NCBI GenBank assembly: GCA_017694765.1
Contig: JADIML010000076.1
Location: 1-19,428, forward strand
Reading direction: 5' to 3'
From: Candidatus Scybalomonas excrementavium
GTDB lineage: Bacteria; Bacillota; Clostridia; Lachnospirales; Lachnospiraceae
Length of the DNA stretch: 19,428 nt
Each line of letters begins with the position of its first letter. Position 1 is the first letter of the stretch. The notes under the pieces were generated by a model. That model had not been told where the DNA came from and made no database searches. It was given only the letters and a program-made list of their open reading frames with translations. Positions 1-7,275 of the stretch are shown piece by piece. Both the position numbers and the translations under genes were made by a program.

Positions 1-929
1 GCTGCTTCTTTTGCATATTGTTCCATCTGTTTCCATTCTTCTTCTGTAAAATGGAATGCCTGTTTCACGATTTCTTTTTCTTTCCAAATATTTGTATCAG
101 ACACCGTCATATTATCTGAATTAATTGTCACACGAACTCCAGCATCAAATAATTTCCGAACAGGATGTGCTTCTAATGATTCTACTACTTTTGTATGAAC
201 ATTACTTGTCACACAAATTTCAAGAGTCACTTGATCTTCTATTAATTTTTCAATTAATTTTGGATCTTGTATCGCAGCAATCCCATGACCAATTCGTTTT
301 GTACCATACGATAATGCTTTCCAAATACTTTCTGGACCATCCGCTTCTCCTGCATGGATTGTCATTGGAATTTTATACATAGAAGCCTTTGTAAATACAT
401 CTTCAAACAAGTCTGTTGCAAATAATGACTCTGCACCTGCTAAATCAACTGCACAAACAACATCTCCTAAATATTTATGAGCAACTTCTATCGTTTCCAT
501 ATTTTCGTAAACAAGGTCATCTCCTCTCATACAACAAAGAATTAAACCTACACGAATCGACGGATATTCTTTCATTCCCCTTTGAACTCCTCGAATTGCA
601 GCTTCCACTACTTGTTCTTGAGATAAGCCTTTTTTCGTAGAAAGTTGAGGAGCAAAACGAATTTCTGCATATTCAACAGATAACTTTACTAAATCCTCCA
701 CTAGCTCATAGGCAACTCTTTCTATCGCCTCTTCTTGTTGAAGAACAAGTAATGGCAAATCAAAGCGTTCTAGATATTCTGAAAGTGTCTTACAATTTTC
801 TGGAACTTCCATCATTTCTTTCGTTTCTTCTATACTACGAGAAGGAAGATTGACTTGTTGTAACTGTGCTAACTCCCATACTGTTTTTGGACGAAGTGCA
901 CCATCTAAATGTAAATGAAGTTCTATCAT
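1..929 (-). CDS. add: Adenosine deaminase (C-terminus cut by window edge)
   Basis: Hydrolytically deaminates adenosine or deoxyadenosine to inosine or deoxyinosine in the cytoplasm. The translation from the ATG at 929 begins MIELHLHLDGALRP, with the HxH zinc ligands at residues 5 and 7. It continues with IHAGEADGPE (zinc His and catalytic Glu), GHGIAA, and TINSDN (metal Asp and its neighbour), which together define the adenosine/AMP deaminase family in the expected order. About 309 codons are visible; the family is usually 330-350 residues, so only a short C-terminal piece is missing beyond position 1. The ATG overlaps the stop of the upstream permease gene as ATGA, which implies translational coupling in the nucleoside-import operon. 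This context favours adenosine over adenine as substrate. Confidence 0.93.
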   Translation of the reverse strand, partial: MIELHLHLDGALRPKTVWELAQLQQVNLPSRSIEETKEMMEVPENCKTLSEYLERFDLPLLVLQQEEAIERVAYELVEDLVKLSVEYAEIRFAPQLSTKKGLSQEQVVEAAIRGVQRGMKEYPSIRVGLILCCMRGDDLVYENMETIEVAHKYLGDVVCAVDLAGAESLFATDLFEDVFTKASMYKIPMTIHAGEADGPESIWKALSYGTKRIGHGIAAIQDPKLIEKLIEDQVTLEICVTSNVHTKVVESLEAHPVRKLFDAGVRVTINSDNMTVSDTNIWKEKEIVKQAFHFTEEEWKQMEQYAKEA

Positions 930-1876
930 TTTGTATCTCCTGCTTTTAACTGTCTCATTTTCTTGTTACGTTCTGTCATACCACAGTAAATTGTGTAAGC
1001 AATGACAATAATTAAATATGGCATCATTTGGATAAATTGAAGTGGTATTCCTGAAGATTGTAAATAATTTGATAAACTAGCGCAAAAACCAAACAGTAGG
1101 GAAGCAAACATCCCGATCACTGCATTTCCTGCTGCGATAGCCTGTGTTGCCAGTGCAATATATCCTCGTCCAGCAGTCATACCAGAAGAAAATACACCTA
1201 AATATCCCATAGATAAAAAGGCTCCTGCCATCCCTGTTAAAATTCCACTTAAACTTAACGCGATGTACTTCACTCTTTTTACAGAAATTCCTACAGATTC
1301 TGCTGCATCTTTTGATTCTCCTACTGCACGAATATGCATACCTAATTTTGTATATCGGAACATATACCAAATAACTACAACTAAAATCATAGCTGCATAT
1401 GTTAAAATATGATGTCCAGAAAGTATCGTACCAATCACTGGAATATCTTTTACCACTGGAATCGTAATGCTTGGCAACTTTAAAGAAGGAAGTGAAGTCG
1501 ATGCTCCTTTTTCTCCTGTAATTAAGTATAGAACGAAAATAGTTCCACCCGATGCCAATGTATTAAGAGCAATCCCTGAAATAACAGCATTGGAATTTAA
1601 CTTTAATACAAAGTACGCTAAAATATTACTTACAATAAACCCGGCTAATATAGCTCCTAAAAACCCGATCCATGCACTATGAGAAAAAGCACTTACAACA
1701 ACACCGACAAACGCAGAAATTAACATGGTTCCTTCTAAAGCGATGTTATTTGTCCCAGAACGAGAAGCAATCATAGCTCCCAATGTCGTAAGAAGCACAG
1801 GAGTTGCACTTCGGAACATAGCAAAATAAAACTCTGGAAGACTTAATGTTTTTAAAATATCTTGTAAAATTTCCAT
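926..1876 (-). CDS. Nucleoside ABC transporter permease, second subunit (NupQ/YufQ-like)
   Basis: Integral membrane subunit of a BMP-type purine nucleoside importer. The 316 residues are dominated by about eight to nine hydrophobic segments. Near the N-terminus is the stretch around GTNNIALEG, the Asn-x-x-x-Glu-Gly element conserved in permeases of the BPD_transp_2 family (ribose and nucleoside ABC importers). A basic tail (TERNKKMRQLK) ends the protein. The start at 1876 has AAGGAGG eight bases upstream and lies 11 nt after the first permease gene; the stop overlaps the adenosine deaminase start by four bases. The ATPase / longer permease / shorter permease order matches Bacillus subtilis NupO-NupP-NupQ (known family organisation). 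Nucleoside specificity is inferred from the downstream deaminase and the BMP lipoprotein. Confidence 0.88.
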   Translation of the reverse strand: MEILQDILKTLSLPEFYFAMFRSATPVLLTTLGAMIASRSGTNNIALEGTMLISAFVGVVVSAFSHSAWIGFLGAILAGFIVSNILAYFVLKLNSNAVISGIALNTLASGGTIFVLYLITGEKGASTSLPSLKLPSITIPVVKDIPVIGTILSGHHILTYAAMILVVVIWYMFRYTKLGMHIRAVGESKDAAESVGISVKRVKYIALSLSGILTGMAGAFLSMGYLGVFSSGMTAGRGYIALATQAIAAGNAVIGMFASLLFGFCASLSNYLQSSGIPLQFIQMMPYLIIVIAYTIYCGMTERNKKMRQLKAGDTK

Positions 1877-1887
1877 GTGTTACCTCC

Positions 1888-2928
1888 TTAACCTTCTAAT
1901 GCTTTCTTAGCTTCTTGTCTTTGCTTCCATCCAGCCATAAATCTCTCTGCTGTAATAAATAAAATTAAAATAGCCTGTATAATCGATACTAACTCATTTT
2001 GTACATCAGAGCGTCTAGACATTAAATCGGCCCCTACACGAATATATGCTAAGAAAAAGGCTGCAAGTGGAACAAATTTTGGATTATTTCCTGATAAAAT
2101 AGCGATAATAACTCCGTCCCAAGCATAGGATGGAGAATCTTGCCAGTTAAATCTTGGATACATTGCCATTTGTTCTACAGCACCACCAATACCTGCTACA
2201 GCACCAGCAATGACCTGTGTCATAATAATGACTTTCTTTGTATTGATACCAGAATATTTTGCAAAGTGTGGATTGCTTCCAGAGATTCTAATTTCATATC
2301 CAAATTTTGTCTTATAAACAAGGATATATAAAAGAATTACAACAGCAATTGCAATGAAAAATCCCACATGAAGTTTTGTACCACGAAGAAGAGTTGGTAA
2401 AGTCGCACTGTTTTGGTATCTTAAAGATGCAAATGTTCCTGCTTGTCTATCAATTAAAAATTTATTTACAATAAAAATTCCAAAGTAAAAGAACACATAA
2501 TTTAACATGAGAGAAGTTACTAATTCATTGGTATGAAAATAAACTTTTAAAAGAGCAGGAATACTTCCAATAATTCCACCAACAATGGCTGCTGCAAGAA
2601 GAATTACCACTGGATGAACGCCAACTGGTAATATTACTTTAATTGCAAGAGCAGCTGTTACTACTCCACCTGTATACAAGGCTGCATCTGTAATCATAGA
2701 GAAATTTCCAGATTTAAATACAAGCCCTAGTGCAAGTCCAGTAAACATCAATGGAACACTACTTGCAAGTACATCAAAAAAATGTCTCTTTGACTGTAAT
2801 GGTCCTAAAAATAAATTAGAAATAGCAACGAAAGGTTCTTTACTAATAGAAAAAATAATTGCTATTGAAATTATAATGGCAATAGAAAAGGCACAGACCA
2901 AACGGACTGTTGTAAACTTCTTATTCAC
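1888..2928 (-). CDS. Nucleoside ABC transporter permease, first subunit (NupP/YufP-like)
   Basis: Membrane subunit partnering the shorter permease to form the translocation pore. The 346 residues have an N-terminal hydrophobic segment straight after a short basic start (MNKKF), then about eight to nine further membrane segments. The family element is visible around SGNFSMITDAALYTGG; it normally reads as an NIGxEG-like motif and is here more divergent. The start is GTG at 2928, eight bases inside the end of the ATPase gene, with AGGAGGAG upstream, so translation is coupled to the ATPase. Length and partner genes fit the longer permease of B. subtilis-type nucleoside importers. Sugar permeases of the same superfamily are the alternative, but the BMP lipoprotein and deaminase in the operon argue for nucleosides. 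Confidence 0.88.
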   Translation of the reverse strand: MNKKFTTVRLVCAFSIAIIISIAIIFSISKEPFVAISNLFLGPLQSKRHFFDVLASSVPLMFTGLALGLVFKSGNFSMITDAALYTGGVVTAALAIKVILPVGVHPVVILLAAAIVGGIIGSIPALLKVYFHTNELVTSLMLNYVFFYFGIFIVNKFLIDRQAGTFASLRYQNSATLPTLLRGTKLHVGFFIAIAVVILLYILVYKTKFGYEIRISGSNPHFAKYSGINTKKVIIMTQVIAGAVAGIGGAVEQMAMYPRFNWQDSPSYAWDGVIIAILSGNNPKFVPLAAFFLAYIRVGADLMSRRSDVQNELVSIIQAILILFITAERFMAGWKQRQEAKKALEG

Positions 2929-4477
2929 AGTAAGCTCCTCCTATCTGTTCTTTGGAATCTTCTTTTACACCAAGCATATAAAGTCCTAATTCTTTTTCTG
3001 TTGTATTCTTTACATCATCAATGTATCCAACAATACGTCCCTCATTCATAACAATGATAGAATCACTAAGAGATAATATTTCTCCTAAGTCTGCTGATAC
3101 TAATAAAATAGCTTTTTTTCTTCGGCGCATATCAATAATTTTCTTTCGAATAAACTCAATTGCACCAACATCAATTCCTCGTGTCGGCTGATTCATAATC
3201 ATCAAATCTGGATTATAATCATATTCACGACCAACAATTAACTTTTGAACATTTCCTCCTGAAAGCTCTGAAATGGCTTGTTTGGAATTATCATATTTTA
3301 CAAGGAATCCATCTAAAATTTTCTTCGTAAAATCAGCAATTTTCTTCTTATCTAAGAGTCCTCTTGTCTTTAATTGATCGGTATAATAAATCTTTGAAAT
3401 TGCATTATCTTCTAAAGAAAGTTTTGGAGCACTTCCGTATTTCATACGGTCTTCGGATACATGAGAAATCCCAGCTTCTTGACGCTTTAAAACCGATTCT
3501 TTTGATAAATCTTTGCCATTTAATACAATATTACCATTCGCCTGTTTTAAGCTACCTACAATCAATTCTACTAACTCAGATTGTCCATTTCCATCAATTC
3601 CAGCGACCCCAAGAATTTGTCCTTCTCGAATGGAAAAGGATACGTGGTTCACTTTTGTTTTTCCAAAATGATCCACATAGACGAGATCTTTTACAGAGAA
3701 AACCGTTTTTCCAAAATCGGCTTTTTCTTTCTCAATATCAAGACTTACATCTCGACCTACCATTAAACGAGAAATTTCATTTTCATCAAGATCTTCAATA
3801 TCATAAGACCCCATTGTCTGTCCATCTCTTAAAATCGTCATCCGATTACAAAGAGCTTTTACTTCGTTTAACTTATGAGAAATAAAAATAATCGTATGTC
3901 CATTTTTTCTTAAAAGTTTTAACTGTTCAAAAAGTTCTTCCGTTTCTTGTGGTGTTAAAACTGCTGTTGGTTCATCTAAAATTAAAATATTCGCCCCACG
4001 ATACAACGCCTTTAAAATCTCTAACTTCTGTCTCATAGCAAGAGATATATTTTCCACTTTTTCTTTTGCATCTACTTTTAAATTATACTTCTTAGAAAGC
4101 TGTTCTGTAATTTCAACTGCTTTTTTTCGATCGACAGAAAGTCCATTTTTAGGTTCTGCACCAAGAATTAAATTTTCAGCTACAGTCATAGAAGGAACTT
4201 GCATAAAATGTTGATGTACCATACCAAGCCCTGCATGAATGGCATCGCTAGAAGAAGAAAAATGTACTTCTTTTCCATTGATTAAAATTTGTCCAGATGT
4301 TGGAGATAACATACCAAATAACGTTTTCATTAATGTAGATTTCCCTGCCCCATTTTCTCCTACGAGTGCATGAATTTCTCCCTTCTGGATTTGAAGATTT
4401 ACATTATGATTTGCTACTACACCACCTGGATATACCTTGGTGATATTTTTCGTCTCTAAGATAATCCTTTGTTCCAT
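2921..4477 (-). CDS. Nucleoside ABC transporter ATP-binding protein, two NBDs (NupO/YufO-like)
   Basis: Cytoplasmic ATPase that powers the two permeases. It is one chain of 518 residues with two nucleotide-binding domains. NBD1 has Walker A GENGAGKST (residues 40-48), Q-loop HQHFMQV and Walker B ILDEPTAVL, with a weak signature region (SLAMRQK). NBD2 has a degenerate Walker A (GIDGNGQSE), a good signature LSGGNVQK, and MNQPTRGID where a D-E Walker B would be expected. One degenerate ATP site is usual for this sugar/nucleoside ABC family, so it is not a sign of decay. The ATG at 4477 follows a 116-nt gap after the lipoprotein gene that contains a hairpin; the stop overlaps the first permease. 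Nucleoside specificity comes from context. Confidence 0.92.
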   Translation of the reverse strand: MEQRIILETKNITKVYPGGVVANHNVNLQIQKGEIHALVGENGAGKSTLMKTLFGMLSPTSGQILINGKEVHFSSSSDAIHAGLGMVHQHFMQVPSMTVAENLILGAEPKNGLSVDRKKAVEITEQLSKKYNLKVDAKEKVENISLAMRQKLEILKALYRGANILILDEPTAVLTPQETEELFEQLKLLRKNGHTIIFISHKLNEVKALCNRMTILRDGQTMGSYDIEDLDENEISRLMVGRDVSLDIEKEKADFGKTVFSVKDLVYVDHFGKTKVNHVSFSIREGQILGVAGIDGNGQSELVELIVGSLKQANGNIVLNGKDLSKESVLKRQEAGISHVSEDRMKYGSAPKLSLEDNAISKIYYTDQLKTRGLLDKKKIADFTKKILDGFLVKYDNSKQAISELSGGNVQKLIVGREYDYNPDLMIMNQPTRGIDVGAIEFIRKKIIDMRRRKKAILLVSADLGEILSLSDSIIVMNEGRIVGYIDDVKNTTEKELGLYMLGVKEDSKEQIGGAYCE

Positions 4478-4547
4478 ATTTTTTTCCTTTCATCCAAATG
4501 CTCCAGATAAATAATGAGAAGTATACGATTTGCATAAACACAGAAAA

Positions 4548-4579
4548 GTGCTGCAAAGAATCTTTCTTCTTTGCAACAC
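4548..4579 (-). terminator. Hairpin between lipoprotein and ATPase genes (attenuator or 3'-end stabiliser)
   Basis: The nine-base arms TGCAAAGAA and TTCTTTGCA are separated by a six-base loop and extended by GTG/CAC across one mismatch. On the minus strand the stem is followed by a short, impure T run (CTTTTCTGTG). It sits 15 nt after the binding-protein stop codon, in the only large gap of the operon. It probably gives partial termination or protects the 3' end, raising binding-protein mRNA over the membrane components. Confidence 0.6.
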
Positions 4580-4593
4580 CTTCATTTTGAATC

Positions 4594-5706
4594 TTACTGA
4601 GCACTATTAATAATCTGTTTTAGAGTTGCTTCATCCATGCCGTAAGCTGTATCTACTTTTGCATCGCCATCTAATAATTTTTGTTCTACTTCTTTTACAG
4701 ATTCTCTAATTGTTTCTGGAACAACACTTTCATAAATGTCATTATTGGCAAGTCCTACTGCTCCATCTGCTAAACCTAATTGCTCATAAGTTCCATATGG
4801 AAGTTCTCCATCTAACTCTCTTTCAATTGAGTTAAAGATCGTAATTCCAACGCCTTTAATTGCAGAAGAAATAATATAATTTGCTTTGTCTTCTCCTTCA
4901 TATGCAAGTGCCTGATCAGAGTCAACACCAATTACATATTTCTGTTGTTCTGCTGCTGCTTCAATAACACCACTAGATGCTGGACCTGCTGCTACGAATA
5001 CACAATCTGCACCAGAAGAATATTGAGTTAATGCTAATTCTTTTGCTGTAGCTGAATCAACATAAGATCCTACATAAGAAACCATAACTTTAATATCTGG
5101 GTTTACAAACTGTGCTCCTTCAATGAAACCAACTGCAGAGTCATTAATAACAGCTGCTGTATCTTTTGCTCCAACGAAACCAATTGTTGCTTCTTCATTG
5201 GCATATTCCATATCAGAAGTTGTTACACTTGCTGCTAAAGCACCTGCTAAAAAGGCTGCCTCATTTTGTTTGTAACTCATAGAATAGACATTGTCTAATC
5301 CACCTAAGTTATAATCCACATCTGTATCGAAAATAATATATTTTTTATCTGGGAAATCTGGAGCTACATTTTCCAAAATTTCTTTCATATCCCATGTACC
5401 AACGATGATAATATCAGAGTCAGATTCAGAAGCATCTAAAAGAGAACCTTCAAATTTTGTTTTATCATTTCCCATTTCGATCATTTCTACATCGACTTTA
5501 TCACTTAATTCATTTTTTAACTTTTCCATTCCTTCTTGAGCAGAATCGTTAAAAGCCTTATCCCCAAATGAACCAGTTACAAGTAAGGATACTTTTACCT
5601 TGTCATCCGCACTACCTGATTTTGTCTCCCCTGTACTTGCACAGCCAGTTAGTGCTGCCATAGACATCATTGCACACATAGCAATCGCTAAAACTCTTTT
5701 TCTCAT
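4594..5706 (-). CDS. BMP-family nucleoside-binding lipoprotein (substrate-binding protein)
   Basis: Surface-anchored binding protein that captures nucleosides for the importer. The N-terminus (MRKRVLAIAM...) is a basic, hydrophobic signal ending in the lipobox LTGC with the lipidated Cys at residue 22, followed by a polar linker rich in Ser, Gly and Lys. The mature part has BMP/Med (PnrA-like) family features: LLVTGSFGDKAFNDSAQEG near the start, then IIVGTWDMKEI, an IIFDTDV strand, FLAGALAA, IGFVGAKD and VIGVDSDQA. These are typical of purine nucleoside receptors such as PnrA/TmpC and NupN. At 370 residues it has the usual length. It starts 6 nt after the M20 gene, with GGAG inside the end of that gene. 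Purine versus general nucleoside preference cannot be read from the sequence. Confidence 0.92.
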   Translation of the reverse strand: MRKRVLAIAMCAMMSMAALTGCASTGETKSGSADDKVKVSLLVTGSFGDKAFNDSAQEGMEKLKNELSDKVDVEMIEMGNDKTKFEGSLLDASESDSDIIIVGTWDMKEILENVAPDFPDKKYIIFDTDVDYNLGGLDNVYSMSYKQNEAAFLAGALAASVTTSDMEYANEEATIGFVGAKDTAAVINDSAVGFIEGAQFVNPDIKVMVSYVGSYVDSATAKELALTQYSSGADCVFVAAGPASSGVIEAAAEQQKYVIGVDSDQALAYEGEDKANYIISSAIKGVGITIFNSIERELDGELPYGTYEQLGLADGAVGLANNDIYESVVPETIRESVKEVEQKLLDGDAKVDTAYGMDEATLKQIINSAQ

Positions 5707-5712
5707 CTTTCA

Positions 5713-7029
5713 TTATTCTCCTTTATTGTTATATAATGTTGATTTATTCAAATCTTCCAGTGTTTTTAAATATTGTTCTTTTTCCATCACTGGTTGAAAT
5801 GCTTCTTTAATCTCCCATGCAGATTTTCCATCTTCCGATAATAAATCAATGACAGTATCTGCAAAATAGTGAGCTGGTACTCGGTATGCTTGTTCTTTAT
5901 TTTCTGTCTTAAAATCTTTTCCATGCATGGTGCCACTAAATCCTGCAATTCCAATTTCTACAATTGGCCACATCATAGATAAATCACCCATATCACCTGA
6001 TGCAAAACCATGAGTACCTTCTGCAATTTTTTCTTCTGGCATATAATCTAAAATATGCTTTTTCACTAACTCAGTAAGATTTCTATCTTGATGAAGTGGA
6101 AAATATCCCGGTGTATCAATAATTTCTAAATCACAGCCAATCGCAAGGGCTCCTCCACGCAATGCACGATTTACTTTCTCGCTGGTTTCTAAAATCACTT
6201 CTGCTGTTTTTGCTCGTACATACATATCAATTCTTGCTCTTGCAGGTACTGTATTAACGGAATTTCCTGCTTCTGGCATAATAAAATGCACACGAATTGC
6301 ATCTTCTGCTCGGAATGTCTCTCTTAAAAAGTTAATACCGCTCATGGCTAAATTTGCAGCATTTAACGCATTAATCCCACCTTCTGGATTTGCACCAGCA
6401 TGGGTTGCTTTTCCATGGAAAATCGCTGTTTTTTGAATAAATCCATTTAAACTCGCTCCAATTTCAGCATGGTACTCATTCATATCTAATCCCATCGTAT
6501 GACAAGATAACATGACATCAACATCATCTATGACTCCAGTTGCAATCATTTCACGCTTACCAGAAGGATGTTGTACTTTTCCTTCTTCGATAATCTTTCT
6601 TCTATAATCCATATCGCAAAACTCTTCTGCTGGAGTTACAATTAATTTCACTTTACCACAAAGATTCGATAAGGTATCTGCTTCTTTTAATGCTAAAAAT
6701 AAACTTAGCATAACACCAATTTGTGCATAGTGTCCACAAGTGTGGGCTGCACAATCTACTTGACTTGCATAAGGATGTCCAATCGTTGGAACTGCGTCCA
6801 ACTCACAAATTAATCCGATAACAGGTCCTGGTTTTCCTGAATCAATCACTGCAGTAAGCCCTGTATATGCAGCATCTTCATAAGGAATCTCAAACTTTTT
6901 AAGCTGTTCGATTACCTTTTCTCTCGTTCTAAACTCTTTAAAACCAAGTTCTGGATGTCTATAAATATCTTCACTCAATGCAATGATTGGCTCTATAACC
7001 TCATTTAAAACTTCATGAATATTTTTCAT
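5713..7029 (-). CDS. M20-family amidohydrolase/aminoacylase-like metallohydrolase
   Basis: Zinc-type hydrolase of amide or carbamoyl bonds. The 438 residues show the M20 pattern: HPELGFKEFRT near the N-terminus, metal-site ELDAVP (Asp78), HTCGHYAQIG (His100), PAEEFCD (the adjacent catalytic and metal Glu pair), then the dimerisation lobe with GKATHAGANPEGGINAL, and a C-terminal GTMHGKDF His. The Cys-Gly-His element and overall layout resemble M20D amidohydrolases such as aminobenzoyl-glutamate hydrolase (AbgB), the likely closest relatives. It is first in operon A, with an AGAGGG site upstream of the ATG, 6 nt ahead of the binding lipoprotein. No signal peptide is present, so it acts in the cytoplasm. 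The substrate is unknown. Its position before a nucleoside importer suggests an N-acyl, N-carbamoyl or ureido compound, but this is inference. Confidence 0.85.
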   Translation of the reverse strand: MKNIHEVLNEVIEPIIALSEDIYRHPELGFKEFRTREKVIEQLKKFEIPYEDAAYTGLTAVIDSGKPGPVIGLICELDAVPTIGHPYASQVDCAAHTCGHYAQIGVMLSLFLALKEADTLSNLCGKVKLIVTPAEEFCDMDYRRKIIEEGKVQHPSGKREMIATGVIDDVDVMLSCHTMGLDMNEYHAEIGASLNGFIQKTAIFHGKATHAGANPEGGINALNAANLAMSGINFLRETFRAEDAIRVHFIMPEAGNSVNTVPARARIDMYVRAKTAEVILETSEKVNRALRGGALAIGCDLEIIDTPGYFPLHQDRNLTELVKKHILDYMPEEKIAEGTHGFASGDMGDLSMMWPIVEIGIAGFSGTMHGKDFKTENKEQAYRVPAHYFADTVIDLLSEDGKSAWEIKEAFQPVMEKEQYLKTLEDLNKSTLYNNKGE

Positions 7030-7083
7030 GTATTTTCCCTCTTTCTTTTCTTCTTTAAATATCTATACAAAAGGAATATTTTA

Positions 7084-7113
7084 ATGATACCTAATTCCAA
7101 CATATATTGTCAA
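7084..7113 (-). promoter_or_regulatory. Sigma-A-type promoter of the M20/nucleoside-import operon
   Basis: On the minus strand TTGACA (7113-7108) and TATCAT (7089-7084) are separated by 18 bases. Transcription should start near 7077, giving an untranslated leader of about 48 nt with an AGAGGG ribosome site before the ATG at 7029. The leader is too short for a purine riboswitch and I see no purine-aptamer core. Confidence 0.75.
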
Positions 7114-7175
7114 GAAGAAAGACTATTCGATCTATGAGATTTTTATTTTTTGTATATTCATTACAAAAAAACAAT

Positions 7176-7191
7176 TTCTATAGTTATAGAA
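7176..7191. promoter_or_regulatory. Palindrome upstream of the operon A promoter (possible operator)
   Basis: The 16 bp TTCTATAGTTATAGAA is a perfect inverted repeat of seven-base arms around two bases. It lies about 63 bp upstream of the -35 box of the nucleoside operon, outside the promoter core and outside the neighbouring terminator. The position suits an activator or looping repressor. In AT-rich DNA a chance palindrome is quite possible. Confidence 0.3.
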
Positions 7192-7214
7192 TATCCAATT
7201 TCACAAAAAACATG

Positions 7215-7258
7215 AAAAAAAGACTACATCTGTTATCTCAACATAAGTAGTCTTTTTT
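7215..7258 (-). terminator. Rho-independent terminator of the ferredoxin/xanthine dehydrogenase operon
   Basis: The arms AGACTAC (7221-7227) and GTAGTCT (7247-7253) are extended by an A run on one side and a T run on the other. In the minus reading the stem ends in a long T tract and lies about 20 nt after the stop at 7276. The A/T flanks make it potentially bidirectional. It separates operon B from operon A. Confidence 0.85.
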
Positions 7259-7275
7259 CGTTTTATATGCAAAAA

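Noticed and set aside
125..640. Plus-strand open frames of 85 and 74 codons
   Set aside because: They lie antisense to the adenosine deaminase gene and have Leu/His-rich shadow composition with no ribosome sites.
3364..3885. Plus-strand frame of 173 codons
   Set aside because: Antisense to the ABC ATPase, Leu/His/Gln-rich composition typical of a shadow frame, no ribosome site.
4404..4604. Minus-strand frame of 66 codons across the lipoprotein-ATPase gap
   Set aside because: It overlaps both real genes out of frame and runs through the hairpin; no family features.
7030..7210. Purine riboswitch before the nucleoside import operon
   Set aside because: The predicted start site leaves only about 48 nt of leader, and no aptamer core is visible.
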